52,494 nt of DNA from Patescibacteria group bacterium (GTDB lineage: Bacteria > Patescibacteriota > Minisyncoccia > UBA6257 > 02-FULL-45-10c): positions 1 through 52,494 of the forward strand of contig JAHILT010000017.1 in the NCBI GenBank assembly GCA_018896875.1, in the 5' to 3' direction. The notes below the pieces were generated by a model. The model saw nothing but the letters and a program-made list of their open reading frames with translations. It did no database searches and had not been told where the DNA came from. The position numbers were made by a program, and so were the translations under genes. Position 1 is the stretch's first letter, and each line of letters starts with the position of its first letter. This document shows, piece by piece, positions 35,302-44,300 of this stretch.

Positions 35302-35598
35302 ATCCCACACATAACTTACACTGATTATGTATTGCGTTTATTTATTACAATCGTTAAAAAACAAAAGTTTATATGTGGGTTGTACATCTGATTTAAAAAA
35401 AAGATTATTAATACATAATCAAGGAAAGTCATATCATACTAAAAAATATATGCCATGGAAATTAATATATTGTGAAGCTTATATCTCAAAAAAAGATGCT
35501 TATAGTCGCGAGCAATCGTTAAAGTTATGCGCTCAAGGATTACGTCGCCTTAAAGAAAGGCTTAATAATTCGTTGGTTGTGTAAGTTATGTGTGGGAT
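35302..35598. mobile_element. 297-bp unit: GIY-YIG nuclease gene between perfect 20-bp inverted repeats
   Basis: Left end ATCCCACACATAACTTACAC (35302-35321) and right end (35579-35598) are exact reverse complements, and the match stops precisely at 20 bp on both sides. The only gene between them is the GIY-YIG nuclease, whose stop codon lies in the right repeat. Read outward, both repeats begin a frame ATG TGT GGG that joins each flanking gene, hence the extended N-termini 'MCGI' and 'MCGM' in the helicase and peptidase frames. No target-site duplication is obvious. That it is mobile is an inference. Confidence 0.6.
35327..35584 (+). CDS. GIY-YIG nuclease (UPF0213-like)
   Basis: 85 residues, a minimal GIY-YIG domain: 'MYCVYLLQSLKNKSLYVGCT' gives the Y-V-Y and Y-V-G strands, then catalytic-type Arg in 'SDLKKRLLIHNQGKSYHTKK', and the late Glu in 'YSREQSLK'. 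It is related to the YhbQ/UPF0213 group of small nucleases. In homing endonucleases this domain is fused to a DNA-binding part; here none is present. The gene fills the space between two perfect 20-bp inverted repeats, and its TAA stop lies in the right one. Confidence 0.9.
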   Translation: MYCVYLLQSLKNKSLYVGCTSDLKKRLLIHNQGKSYHTKKYMPWKLIYCEAYISKKDAYSREQSLKLCAQGLRRLKERLNNSLVV

Positions 35599-36628
35599 GA
35601 AAAATTTTTTATATTGGTTGCAAGAGCATAGAATGACCGTAATCCCGGTTATTTTAGTCATTGTTATTTCAATTTTTAACATAAAGCTTCTTGCTTACTT
35701 AGAAAGACCATGGGGTGTTTTTAGCGCTAATGATTTTGCTTTTGCTGAGAGTCCTTATGAGAATAAAGAAAGTTTTAATGAATTAGATAGCGCTACAAAT
35801 AGTTTAGCATCAACATATAGTATTGATTATTTTAATACAGAAGAACAAATTAATTTTATTGTGATAGATAGCGGCTATCTTCTTAATAAAAATAATCCTT
35901 TAAGCGATATTTTGCCGTCACGAGATGGACTCCTTATATATAAAGTACAAAAAGGAGATAATCTAGCGAAAATTGCGACTAATTTTGGCATTTCTTTAAA
36001 TACTATTTTGTGGGCCAACAGAGATCTCAATTCTAATCTTCTTAAGATTGGGCAAGAAGTAGTAATATTGCCAGTATCAGGAGTTCTACATAATATACTG
36101 TTAGGAGATACGATAGAGTCTATATCCGAAAAATATTCAGTAAGTGTTAATAAAATTGTCGCGTATAATATTGGTTTGTCTCCGTCTAAATTAGAGTCAA
36201 GACAAACTATTATAGTTCCTTACGCCAAGCCATTACAAAGCTCGTCTATGGCTCAAAAATTACCTAATTATCCTGGCTATTTTGCTATCCCAACAACTGG
36301 ATGGAATTGGGGAATACTTCATAATTATAATGCGGTAGATATTGCCAATGCTTGTGGCACTTCTGTTTATGCCTCAGCTGAAGGCCTAGTGATTGAAGAG
36401 CTTCCTTCTGGTTGGAACGGAGGGTTTGGAAGATATATTTTAATTGAGCATCCAAATAATACTAAAACTAGATATGCGCATATGCAAAAAAATACAGTTT
36501 CTGTTGGTGATTATGTTTTACAAGGAGATTTGGTTGGTTATATAGGAAATACTGGACTCACTCATGGCCCTACTGGTTGTCATCTTCATTTTGAAATAAT
36601 TGGGGCTAAGAACCCCTTCGCTAAATAG
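35597..36628 (+). CDS. LysM and M23 peptidase domain protein, cell-wall hydrolase
   Basis: Predicted extracytoplasmic peptidoglycan endopeptidase. From ATG 35597 ('MKNFLYWLQEHRMTVIPVIL') it has 343 residues: an N-terminal transmembrane helix (about 14-35), two LysM wall-binding domains ('YKVQKGDNLAKIATNFGISL' and 'HNILLGDTIESISEKYSVSV'), and a C-terminal M23 domain with zinc ligands in 'HNYNAVDIAN' and 'HLHFEI' plus the 'RYAHMQKN' His. The frame opens three codons earlier at 35588 inside the inverted repeat, probably by chance. Likely role: wall remodelling or attack on a host cell wall. Confidence 0.93.
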   Translation: MKNFLYWLQEHRMTVIPVILVIVISIFNIKLLAYLERPWGVFSANDFAFAESPYENKESFNELDSATNSLASTYSIDYFNTEEQINFIVIDSGYLLNKNNPLSDILPSRDGLLIYKVQKGDNLAKIATNFGISLNTILWANRDLNSNLLKIGQEVVILPVSGVLHNILLGDTIESISEKYSVSVNKIVAYNIGLSPSKLESRQTIIVPYAKPLQSSSMAQKLPNYPGYFAIPTTGWNWGILHNYNAVDIANACGTSVYASAEGLVIEELPSGWNGGFGRYILIEHPNNTKTRYAHMQKNTVSVGDYVLQGDLVGYIGNTGLTHGPTGCHLHFEIIGAKNPFAK

Positions 36629-36654
36629 TTTATTGACGTGATTTTTAAAATAAA

Positions 36655-36682
36655 CCCCCACACTTATATATAAGTGTGGGGG
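36655..36682. terminator. Bidirectional terminator hairpin
   Basis: Perfect 14-bp stem CCCCCACACTTATA / TATAAGTGTGGGGG between convergent genes; little T-run, so it may depend on the strong stem. Confidence 0.7.
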
Positions 36683-36700
36683 TGGGTTGGAAGGAAAACA

Positions 36701-37357
36701 TTAGGCGTTGTTATCTAATACCTCATTTACAACGTCTCCTAATGTGAATCCTTTTTCGGGCATCTTTTTCCCTAGGCGAGCAATAACTTTTTCAAAAAGA
36801 GCTTCAATAATTTCTGCTTGCTTTTTTTGAAGTCCGTTCCCTTTCTTTAGTTTTGCTATCAGATGTTGGACGCCGAGTATTCCTTCGTCGTCTGTAACAG
36901 GAAGTCCTAGTCCGTAAGGAGATATAATATGTATAGGTCCAGGAAGTTCTTCTCTGTTTTTGTATCCAAGAAGTTTCCATCCATAAACATATTCATCTGC
37001 GCTTTCTTTAAGGCTACGTCCTAGCCCTAAGAAGCCCCTTATCTCTTCACCAAGATAATAGAATATCTGTGGTCCTGCTTTGTATCTGATGTAAGCAAGT
37101 TGGACAGACTGAGCCCATTCACGCCGATATTTACTAGGAATTTCTTTGAGCGCGTCAACAAATTGTTTGCGCTTTTCTTCGGCTTGTTTACCTAGCTCTT
37201 TTTCTGTCGGCTGTTTTTTGGCTTTTGCCCATTTGAAAGCTCTGTGCGCTTTCATAGCATTAATAGCTAATATAATAAGTTTTTTGAACTTATCAAGGAT
37301 AGCTATTTTTTCAAGTATCACTCGTTCTGCTCGCATTTCTTCAATTTTCTTATTCAT
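36701..37357 (-). CDS. Charged helical cytoplasmic protein, unknown
   Basis: The start at ATG 37357 is fixed by a strong Shine-Dalgarno site (GGAGGG, 7 bases upstream); the open frame reaches 37444 but the extra residues are untypical. The 218-residue protein is rich in Lys/Glu/Ala helices (MNKKIEEMRAERVILEKIAI) with a central segment 'YYLGEEIRGFLGLGRSLKES' and 'GPIHIISPYGLGLPV'. No family recognised and no membrane segment. The leader contains a small hairpin (GAAGTTAAAACTTC) before the ribosome binding site. It may be an accessory gene, as other genes with such strong starts here. Confidence 0.65.
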   Translation of the reverse strand: MNKKIEEMRAERVILEKIAILDKFKKLIILAINAMKAHRAFKWAKAKKQPTEKELGKQAEEKRKQFVDALKEIPSKYRREWAQSVQLAYIRYKAGPQIFYYLGEEIRGFLGLGRSLKESADEYVYGWKLLGYKNREELPGPIHIISPYGLGLPVTDDEGILGVQHLIAKLKKGNGLQKKQAEIIEALFEKVIARLGKKMPEKGFTLGDVVNEVLDNNA

Positions 37358-37519
37358 TTGTCTACCCTCCAATATTAAGTTTTTTTGAAGTTTTAACTTC
37401 AGTGTTCTGTTGAATAATATGTCATAAAATATTATAAAAGTCAATAAGAGGATAAAATTAGATTGACTGTGTTAGTTATTTTATATTAAACTAATGATAA
37501 TTAATTAATTTTTATTATT

Positions 37520-37780
37520 ATGATAGAAGAAAAAGATTTACTTAAATTAAAAACAGACTTAGAAAAACGTCAAAAAGAATTGGAAGAAAAAATTGAAAAA
37601 TTAAGCAAGCCTGTTGAGTTCGGAGATGATACTGAAGGAAGTTCTTCTGATGAGGAGTCTGATGAAACAGAAGAATTTGGCAATAATCTTGCTGTGGCTG
37701 AAATTCTTAAAAAGGAATTAGTGGATATTAAGAGCGCGTTGGAAAGAATTGAGAAAGGAGAATATGGCGAACATCTCTAA
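37520..37780 (+). CDS. TraR/DksA-like protein lacking the zinc finger
   Basis: 86 residues forming the coiled-coil part of the DksA/TraR family: 'DLLKLKTDLEKRQKELEEKI', an acidic 'PVEFGDDTEG...SDETEEF' tip, 'NNLAVAEILKKELVDIKSAL' and 'ERIEKGEYG'. In the family 'GxYG' is followed by a four-Cys zinc finger (xCxxC); here the chain ends two residues later at 'EHL'. The end overlaps the first codons of comM, whose ATG is at 37764. Either truncated or a natural zinc-less variant; an RNA polymerase-binding role is uncertain. Confidence 0.8.
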   Translation: MIEEKDLLKLKTDLEKRQKELEEKIEKLSKPVEFGDDTEGSSSDEESDETEEFGNNLAVAEILKKELVDIKSALERIEKGEYGEHL

Positions 37781-39302
37781 AGTTTTTTCTGCATCTATTG
37801 AAGGTGTAGAGGCAAGCTTGATAGAAGTGGAGACCGATATTAATATCGGTCTTCGTAATTTTAGTATAGTAGGACTGGCTGATAAGTCTCTTTCTGAAGC
37901 TAAGGAGCGTGTTGATTCGGCTATTAAAAATAGTGGAATTAAGCCTCCTTCAAAAGAAAATAAAAAAATTATTGTTAATCTTGCTCCGGCTGATATTAAA
38001 AAAACTGGCTCACAATATGATTTGTCTATAACTGTTGGCTATTTACTTGCAAGTGAGCAAATAAAAAAATTTGAATCAAAAAATAAAATATTTGTTGGTG
38101 AATTAGCATTGGACGGATCCTTGCGAAGCGTTCGTGGCATTTTGAATATTGTGCGTATGTCCAAAGAAAAAGGATTTCAAGAAATATTTATGCCCACAAG
38201 CAATGCGGTTGAAGCAGCAATAATCGATGGAATTAAAGTGTTTGGATTTAATAATTTAAATGAAATAATTGCCCATTTAGAAGGTAGAGATATTAAAAAT
38301 TGCCAACCTAAAACATTAATTGAGCCAATTACTTTTTCTGAATATCAGACAGTAGATATATCTGATATCAAAGGGCAAGAAAATGCTAAGCGAGCCTTAA
38401 CAATAACTGCTGCTGGAGGACATAATATTTTAATGCAAGGCAGTCCTGGTGCGGGAAAAACGATGCTTGCTCAAGCATTAATTTCTATTCTTCCTCCTCC
38501 CTCTCTTCAAGAAATTATTGAGATAACGCAAATATATAGTGCTGCGGTTCTTTTAGGCAAAAAATCTTTTATTAATTGGAGACCTTTTCGATCTCCTCAT
38601 CAGACTGCTTCTCCAGCCTCAATTATAGGAGGAGGACAGAATCCTCGTCCAGGAGAAATTAGTTTAGCACACAGAGGAATTCTTTTTTTAGATGAATTAC
38701 CAGAATTTAGGCGTGATATTTTAGAAGCATTAAGACAGCCAATAGAAAGTGGTAAAGCGTTTATTTCTCGCGCTAAAAACAATCTAGTTTTTCCAGCTAA
38801 ATTTGTTTTAGTTGCTGCAATGAATCCTTGTCCTTGTGGATATTATGGAGATACCGAAAAAGAATGTCGTTGTAGTGCTTTTGAAGTTTTTAGATACCAA
38901 AAGAAAATTTCAGGCCCTCTTTTAGATAGAATTGATTTACAATTGGATGTGCCGAGAGTGAAATTAGATGAATTAAAAAAGAAAAATAGTAATAATAAAT
39001 TAACAGATGAGATAAGAAGCAAAATAATTAAAGCTCGTGAAATTCAAAAAGAGCGGTTCAAAGATTTTGGGATTTTAACTAATTCGGAAATGAGCTCTAA
39101 GCTTTGCGAAGAAATGATTAAATTAGATAACGAAGCTGATAATTTCCTAAAAAATATCTTTGAAAAATCTTTAGTCTCTGCTAGAGGTTATTATAGGATT
39201 TTAAAAACTGCTCGCACTATTGCAGATTTAGAAGAATCCAAAGATGTTAATGTTTCGCATTTAGCCGAAGCTTTTCAATATCGTTTAAAAGAAAAAAAAT
39301 AG
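37764..39302 (+). CDS. comM: ComM/YifB family Mg-chelatase-like AAA+ helicase
   Basis: Hexameric branch-migration helicase that extends recombination of imported DNA in natural transformation. 512 residues from ATG 37764 (GGAG site just upstream; an in-frame ATG at 37749 would add five residues). N-terminal ChlI domain 'FSIVGLADKSLSEAKERVDS', Walker A 'GSPGAGKTMLAQAL', 'RPFRSPHQTASPASIIGGGQ', Walker B 'LAHRGILFLDELPEF', and the Cys-rich 'AAMNPCPCGYYG...ECRC' and 'ISGPLLDRIDLQLDVPRVK'. In keeping with DNA uptake by pili, though no comEC lies in the window. Confidence 0.96.
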   Translation: MANISKVFSASIEGVEASLIEVETDINIGLRNFSIVGLADKSLSEAKERVDSAIKNSGIKPPSKENKKIIVNLAPADIKKTGSQYDLSITVGYLLASEQIKKFESKNKIFVGELALDGSLRSVRGILNIVRMSKEKGFQEIFMPTSNAVEAAIIDGIKVFGFNNLNEIIAHLEGRDIKNCQPKTLIEPITFSEYQTVDISDIKGQENAKRALTITAAGGHNILMQGSPGAGKTMLAQALISILPPPSLQEIIEITQIYSAAVLLGKKSFINWRPFRSPHQTASPASIIGGGQNPRPGEISLAHRGILFLDELPEFRRDILEALRQPIESGKAFISRAKNNLVFPAKFVLVAAMNPCPCGYYGDTEKECRCSAFEVFRYQKKISGPLLDRIDLQLDVPRVKLDELKKKNSNNKLTDEIRSKIIKAREIQKERFKDFGILTNSEMSSKLCEEMIKLDNEADNFLKNIFEKSLVSARGYYRILKTARTIADLEESKDVNVSHLAEAFQYRLKEKK

Positions 39303-39357
39303 TTTTTATTTTTTCAATTTCCAATTTACGAATATACAAACAATGTGTGACTTAGTT

Positions 39358-39388
39358 CCCCTCCTTTAGGAGGGGTTAGGGGAGATTT
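39358..39388. repeat. CCTCC-type repeat, left flank of DUF559 gene
   Basis: CCCCTCCTTTAGGAGGGGTT then AGGGGAGATTT; the inverted partner of 39745-39777, separated by the DUF559 reading frame. Confidence 0.75.
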
Positions 39389-39394
39389 AAAATA

Positions 39395-39745
39395 ATGCAT
39401 CTTTCATATAATAAAAATCTTAAAAAATTAAGTCGTCAGTTGCGTGCTAATTTTACTGACGCTGAAAAATTACTTTGGTCAAAAATAAGAAAAAAACAAA
39501 TAAAAAATTATCAATTTTTTAGACAAAAGCCAATTGGAAATTATATAGTTGATTTTTATTGCGATAAAGCAAGGTTAGTAATTGAAATTGATGGTGGGCA
39601 ACATTATGAAGATAAAAATATGAGAGATGATAAAATTAGAGAAGTTTTTTTAGAAAAATAAGGATTAAAAATAATGAGATTTACAAATTTAGATGTTTTG
39701 AAAAATACATACAATGTAGTAGAAAAAATTTACAATGAAATTTAA
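39395..39745 (+). pseudogene. DUF559 endonuclease broken by an in-frame stop
   Basis: Vsr-like PD-(D/E)xK nuclease family: 'LRANFTDAEKLLWSKIRKKQ' and 'FFRQKPIGNYIVDFYCDKAR' then 'LVIEIDGGQHYEDKNM'. The first 88 codons end at TAA (39659-39661); the same frame then goes on with 'GLKIMRFTNLDVLKNTYNVV' to a second stop at 39745, which completes the normal 117-residue domain. So either a nonsense mutation, a sequence error, or readthrough. Flanked at both ends by inverted CCTCC-type repeats; a functional short form is possible as the catalytic motif lies before the stop. Confidence 0.8.
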
Positions 39746-39777
39746 AATCCACCCTAGCCCTCCTTTAAAAGGAGGGA
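39745..39777. repeat. CCTCC-type repeat, right flank of DUF559 gene
   Basis: AAATCCACCCTAGCCCTCCT then TTAAAAGGAGGGA; starts in the final stop codon of the full DUF559 frame and is nearly identical to the solitary copy at about 9752-9780. Confidence 0.75.
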
Positions 39778-39829
39778 ATAAGAATAGATAAAATTTTTCT
39801 AAAATTAATTAGAAATTAGAAATTTTCTG

Positions 39830-41059
39830 TTATTCAGTATTTCCTTCAGGATTCATGTCTTCTGTTTTTTCTGGAGAATCTGCTATCCCTCCTTCTTGGA
39901 CTTCTTCTGGTCTAGATTGAGATCTTACATCTATTTTCCATCCAGTAAGTTTGGCAGCTAAACGAACATTTTGTCCTCCTTTTCCAATCGCTAAACTTAA
40001 TTGATCTTCAGGAACGAATGCCTTAGCTTCCCTACGTTCTAAAACTTCAACAGAATTTATTTTGGCAGGAGAAAGAGAATTAGCGATAAATTCTTCTGGA
40101 CTATCAGACCATTCAATAATATCAATTTTTTCTTGTCCTAATTCATTACTTACCGACATTACTCTAGTTCCGCGTTGTCCTACGCAAGAACCAACAGGAT
40201 CAATTCCTTCGGCGTTAGAAACAACAGCTATTTTAGTACGGTTCCCTGGCTCTCTGGCTATAGCTTTTATTTCAACTGTTCCGTCGCTAACCTCTGGAAC
40301 TTCTATTTGAAATAATTTTTTTATAAATTCAGGATGAGACCTAGAAAGTATTATACCTGGAATTCTTGATTCTTCTTGAACTGCCAATAAATAAAATCTC
40401 ATTCTATTCCCTGGTTTGTAATGTTCTCCAGGGATAGTTTCGTTGGAAAACATTATCCCGACAGCTCTTCCAAGATCCACAAAAGTATTTCCTCGTTCAA
40501 ATCTTTGAATAACGCCACTTATAATTTCTCCTACTTTGTCTTGGTATTCTTTAATTATAGATCCCCTTTCTGCTTCTCTTAATTTTTGAAGTACAACTTG
40601 TTTAGCAGTTTGAGCAGCTATTCTTCCAAAGTCATCATGAATTTCTAATGGAAATTCTAATTCTTCTTCTAGTTTTATTTTTTTGTTTATTTTCTTAGCA
40701 TCTTCAATAAGAATATGACGATCTGGATTATAGCGAGGAATCTTTTCTTCGTCATCATCTATGGTCTCTTTTGAAGGCAAAATTTCTTTTTTCTTAGACT
40801 CATGGTCGGAATCACTCAACTCAAATTCTTCTATAATCTTTACAGTATTTTCGTCTTCTACAGTTTTAATTTGCCAAAATTTTAACGTACCTGTTTTTAA
40901 ATCAAATTTGCATTTTATAATTTCGCTTCTTTTGCCAAATTCTTTTTTGTAAGCCGCGGCAATAGAACTTTCAATTGCAGTTAAAATTTGTTCAGAATCA
41001 AGTCCTTTTTCTTCTGCTATTTGATCAACAGCTTTTTTAATTTCTTTTAAGTTAAACAT
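39830..41059 (-). CDS. nusA: Transcription termination/antitermination factor NusA
   Basis: 409 residues: N-terminal polymerase-binding domain ('MFNLKEIKKAVDQIAEEKGL', 'EQILTAIESSIAAAYKKEFG') with an acidic insertion (about 83-110), S1 domain ('ISGVIQRFERGNTFVDLGRA'), and two KH domains ('VGSCVGQRGTRVMSVSNELG', 'AIGKGGQNVRLAAKLTGWKI'). It ends soon after in an acidic tail with no AR repeats. It binds RNA polymerase and nascent RNA. The usual rimP and infB neighbours are absent. Confidence 0.96.
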   Translation of the reverse strand: MFNLKEIKKAVDQIAEEKGLDSEQILTAIESSIAAAYKKEFGKRSEIIKCKFDLKTGTLKFWQIKTVEDENTVKIIEEFELSDSDHESKKKEILPSKETIDDDEEKIPRYNPDRHILIEDAKKINKKIKLEEELEFPLEIHDDFGRIAAQTAKQVVLQKLREAERGSIIKEYQDKVGEIISGVIQRFERGNTFVDLGRAVGIMFSNETIPGEHYKPGNRMRFYLLAVQEESRIPGIILSRSHPEFIKKLFQIEVPEVSDGTVEIKAIAREPGNRTKIAVVSNAEGIDPVGSCVGQRGTRVMSVSNELGQEKIDIIEWSDSPEEFIANSLSPAKINSVEVLERREAKAFVPEDQLSLAIGKGGQNVRLAAKLTGWKIDVRSQSRPEEVQEGGIADSPEKTEDMNPEGNTE

Positions 41060-41389
41060 AGTAACAGTAATTAGCCACTAGCCACTAGTTATTGCGAGTG
41101 GAGTGCGGCATTTTTATAATTTAATAACTCGACTTAGCTAATTGTATTTAATATTTTTTTTACGACTTTATTAGTTATACACTAATTTTGAAATGACTCC
41201 GCATTGCGGAGCCATTTCAATCATTAACGTCATTATACGAATAGACTCACTAATTGTCAAATTTTTTCTAACCCACTCCTCAATCCTCCCTCTTCTGGAA
41301 GGGGGAGGAAGGTGGGGGGTTATTTTCTTTCTCCTTTCCTTTCTTCTTGCTAATACCTAGTGGCTAGTACCTAATCCCTAGTGTCTATT
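41060..41389. other. Gene-free region upstream of nusA with repeats and a hairpin
   Basis: Holds a 'tagccactagccactagt' repeat copy (about 41066-41092), a hairpin with a 16-bp imperfect stem (TTGAAATGACTCCGC / GCGGAGCCATTTCAA, 41188-41220), a CCTCC/GGAGG-rich imperfect palindrome (about 41272-41324) and a second 'ctagtggctagt' copy (about 41349-41384). No gene seen. The hairpin lies 130 bp upstream of nusA and could be a terminator remnant. Confidence 0.55.
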
Positions 41390-44300
41390 TCATTCTTCTA
41401 CTATCACTTCAGCTTCAAATGATTTAGAAACACTTGAATTATTACAAGTAAGAATATATGTAGTGGTTTGATCTGGAGAAACTCGTATTGAACCATAAGT
41501 ATTAATTTCTTCGTTAACGCCTGGTTCCAAAGAACACCATTCCGCATATTCACATTTCCAGGAAAGTTCAGAATCAGTAATAAAGGCAGATTGTTTATCA
41601 ATAGTTGGAGGCAAGGCAGTGAAAGAACAAGTAGGAGCTTCAACAACTCTTAATGCAATTGATTTTATTGTTGTTCCTAATTCTCCAACACAAGTTAAAG
41701 TATAATTGAAATTCTTTTTTACAGAGCTAACAAATCTTTGAATTCCTTCAAGCTCTTTTTCTCCACCCCAAGATCCCGATGCTTCGCAAGAATCAGCGTT
41801 AGCAACGCTCCATATTAGATTGTATTCAGCTGGCGCTCCTATAATTTGTTCCGAGGCATCATTTCCATCTATTTTAAAGTTAATAATTGGGGCTGTATCT
41901 GGAGGAGGAGGTCCTTCAACAGTTATATCTACATAAGATATATTGGAAAATTTCTTATCGTTTTGCAGTAATCTAAAAATACCGTATCTATAAGTTCCAG
42001 GTTCATTATTAAATGTAAAGTTTCCCAAACGAACATTGCATTCTTTGGCGTTTTCTGGACTTTTAACCATTCCTTTAAATTCTGCGGGATTTCTTGCTAA
42101 GTCTATATTGTATAAACAATAACCACTATTAGTTAAAAGAGAACTCCATCCTTCTGTAGCATCTCTACTAGTTTTTCCGTCATTGTTTATGTCTTGATTG
42201 ACTTTCACATAAAGATCAGTTGGTTCGCCGCGAGCCACAGTAATATCTTGAGAATAAGTTATTTGGTCCGTGCTAATAGAAGCCTCAGCGACAGGCATTT
42301 GCTCTTCTGATAATTTATCTTTTCTTCCTAATAAATTATCAATCAATCCGCTTCTACTATCTCCTCCTGTTCCTCCTACAACATTTACAACAACCGTATC
42401 AGATCCTGATCCAGGGCAGTAAAGAGAATAAGTATACTTGCCATTTTTCTTTAAAGTTATATCTTCGGAACCAGCTTTAAGTTTAACCTTAAGCCAAGAG
42501 CCAGTGGCTAAACAATATTTGTCTAAATTCCAAGAGAGCGTAAATTTAGACTGGCTTTCAATCGTAATAGGCCCATCAACGCCATTGACTTTAAGATCTA
42601 TAGTGTCTTTTTCTGGTAAAACCTCTTGTTCTCTAAATGGTTTAGGAGGTGGCGGAGGGGGCTCAGGTTCTTCCCATTCAGGAAGTTCAATACTGGCGCT
42701 TTTAATTTCTATTCTTACAGTTTTTGTTTTAGACGCGCCATTAAAACCTATCGCTGTTAAGGTATATGTAGTGCTTATGGCAGGGCGAACATTTGCGGTT
42801 CCGCTTAGCGAATTGCCGACATTATGATCAATAGAAACTTTTTCAGCATCAGCAACTTCCCACGTTAAAGTAGCGAATTCGTCTTTTTCAATTTCTGTTT
42901 TGTCTGTGCTGAATTCAACTTCTGGAAGTGGCATATCTTCAACATTTCCTACTAAAATGTTGAGTTTTCGCATAGCTTCTTCAGGCCCACCTTCGCTTTC
43001 TGGAAATTCACTATTATTCACTCTAAGCACGAAAGTGTATGTTCCTGTCCTAAGGGAGCTAGTGTTTATTTTTAACGGATTGTCTCTGTTGTTTTTAATA
43101 TCCGAAGAGCTTAATAACTTTTCATCTCCAATTCCTTTTTTGAGATAAACAGATATATCAAGGGGGCCGCTATATTTATTATATTCAACTTTAACGTCCC
43201 ATTCTAATTCAAAAGTTTTTCCAATAGGTATCTGCCATTCAGTAGTTGAATCTACAGGCATAGGTATTAAATCTTTATTGTCTTCTACAATTTCAAAATC
43301 ATTTATTTCAGGATTTGGAAGAACGTCTCTAAGATCTTTCACTGAAATTTTAATTGGTTCGAAAGTTGCTTCTTCAAGCCCGTTGTCGCTTGCAGGAAAT
43401 TCATCATTATTTACTTTAATTGTGAAAGTGTATATTCCTGTTTCAAAAGAACTAGTATCTATTAGTAATGGTTCGTTTTCATTATTTTTGATTTTTGAAG
43501 AAGCTACAAACTTGCTTTTTTCAATTCCTGTTTGGCTAAAAATATCTATTGAAAGAGGACTGCCGTTTTCGTCTCCATATTCGTCATTTTCAACATCCCA
43601 TTTTAATTCAAAAGTTTTTCCCTTAATTATTTGCCATTTAGACTTTGAATTAGGTATCGCGCTGATATCTGTCAAGTCTTCATTTCCTTCTGTAATAATT
43701 TTAAAGTCTTTTATTTCTGGATCTGGAGGAATGTCCCCGACGAATACTTTTATTTCTTTTTCTTCTTTACCGCGTTCAGGAGAATTTTTTCCATCTAGTA
43801 CTCCATAGCATGAAAACGTGTATATATATATTCCTCTCTTGACATTTTCAAAAGGAAAATCGTCTGATTTCGGAGTAATTTCTCCTGTTCTTACGTTAAT
43901 TCCAACTTCGCCAACTTCTATTTTTCTTTCAAACGAATTAGATGGGCTGGTTGCATTGTCTCCTGATAAATCACAACGCGCGGATGGATTAGAAAGACCC
44001 CACTTTAATATAAGTTTATTATAGGCGTCAATTTCAAATCTATCATTTTCAGAATTTAGCGTTGCATTTGTTGATAAAGACATTGAATTTTCATCAGATC
44101 TGAGTCCACACCCGTCAAATTTCAATGGCGGATAATTGCTTGGATAAAAAGTGCCGTAGACATCACGTGGTGGTGTGTGATAATTAATGTAACACCAAAT
44201 TGTTATAGAATTAGCGCTTTTTGATGTATTTATTTCTCCAGGCAAACAGGATCTTATAATTTCCGTTTTTATTTTGTCGTAAATTCGGGGTATTGAAAAA

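Noticed and set aside
35268..35312. N-terminal extension of the helicase beginning MCGI
   Set aside because: The codons come from the inverted repeat of the GIY-YIG unit and the family N-terminus begins at 35267.
41404..41646. 80-residue leucine-rich frame overlapping the giant protein's 3' end
   Set aside because: It lies in another frame of the same strand, covered by the real gene's Ig-like C-terminus.
42438..44024. Several plus-strand open frames opposite the giant exported protein
   Set aside because: Serine-rich complements of the minus-strand gene with no ribosome sites or family features.
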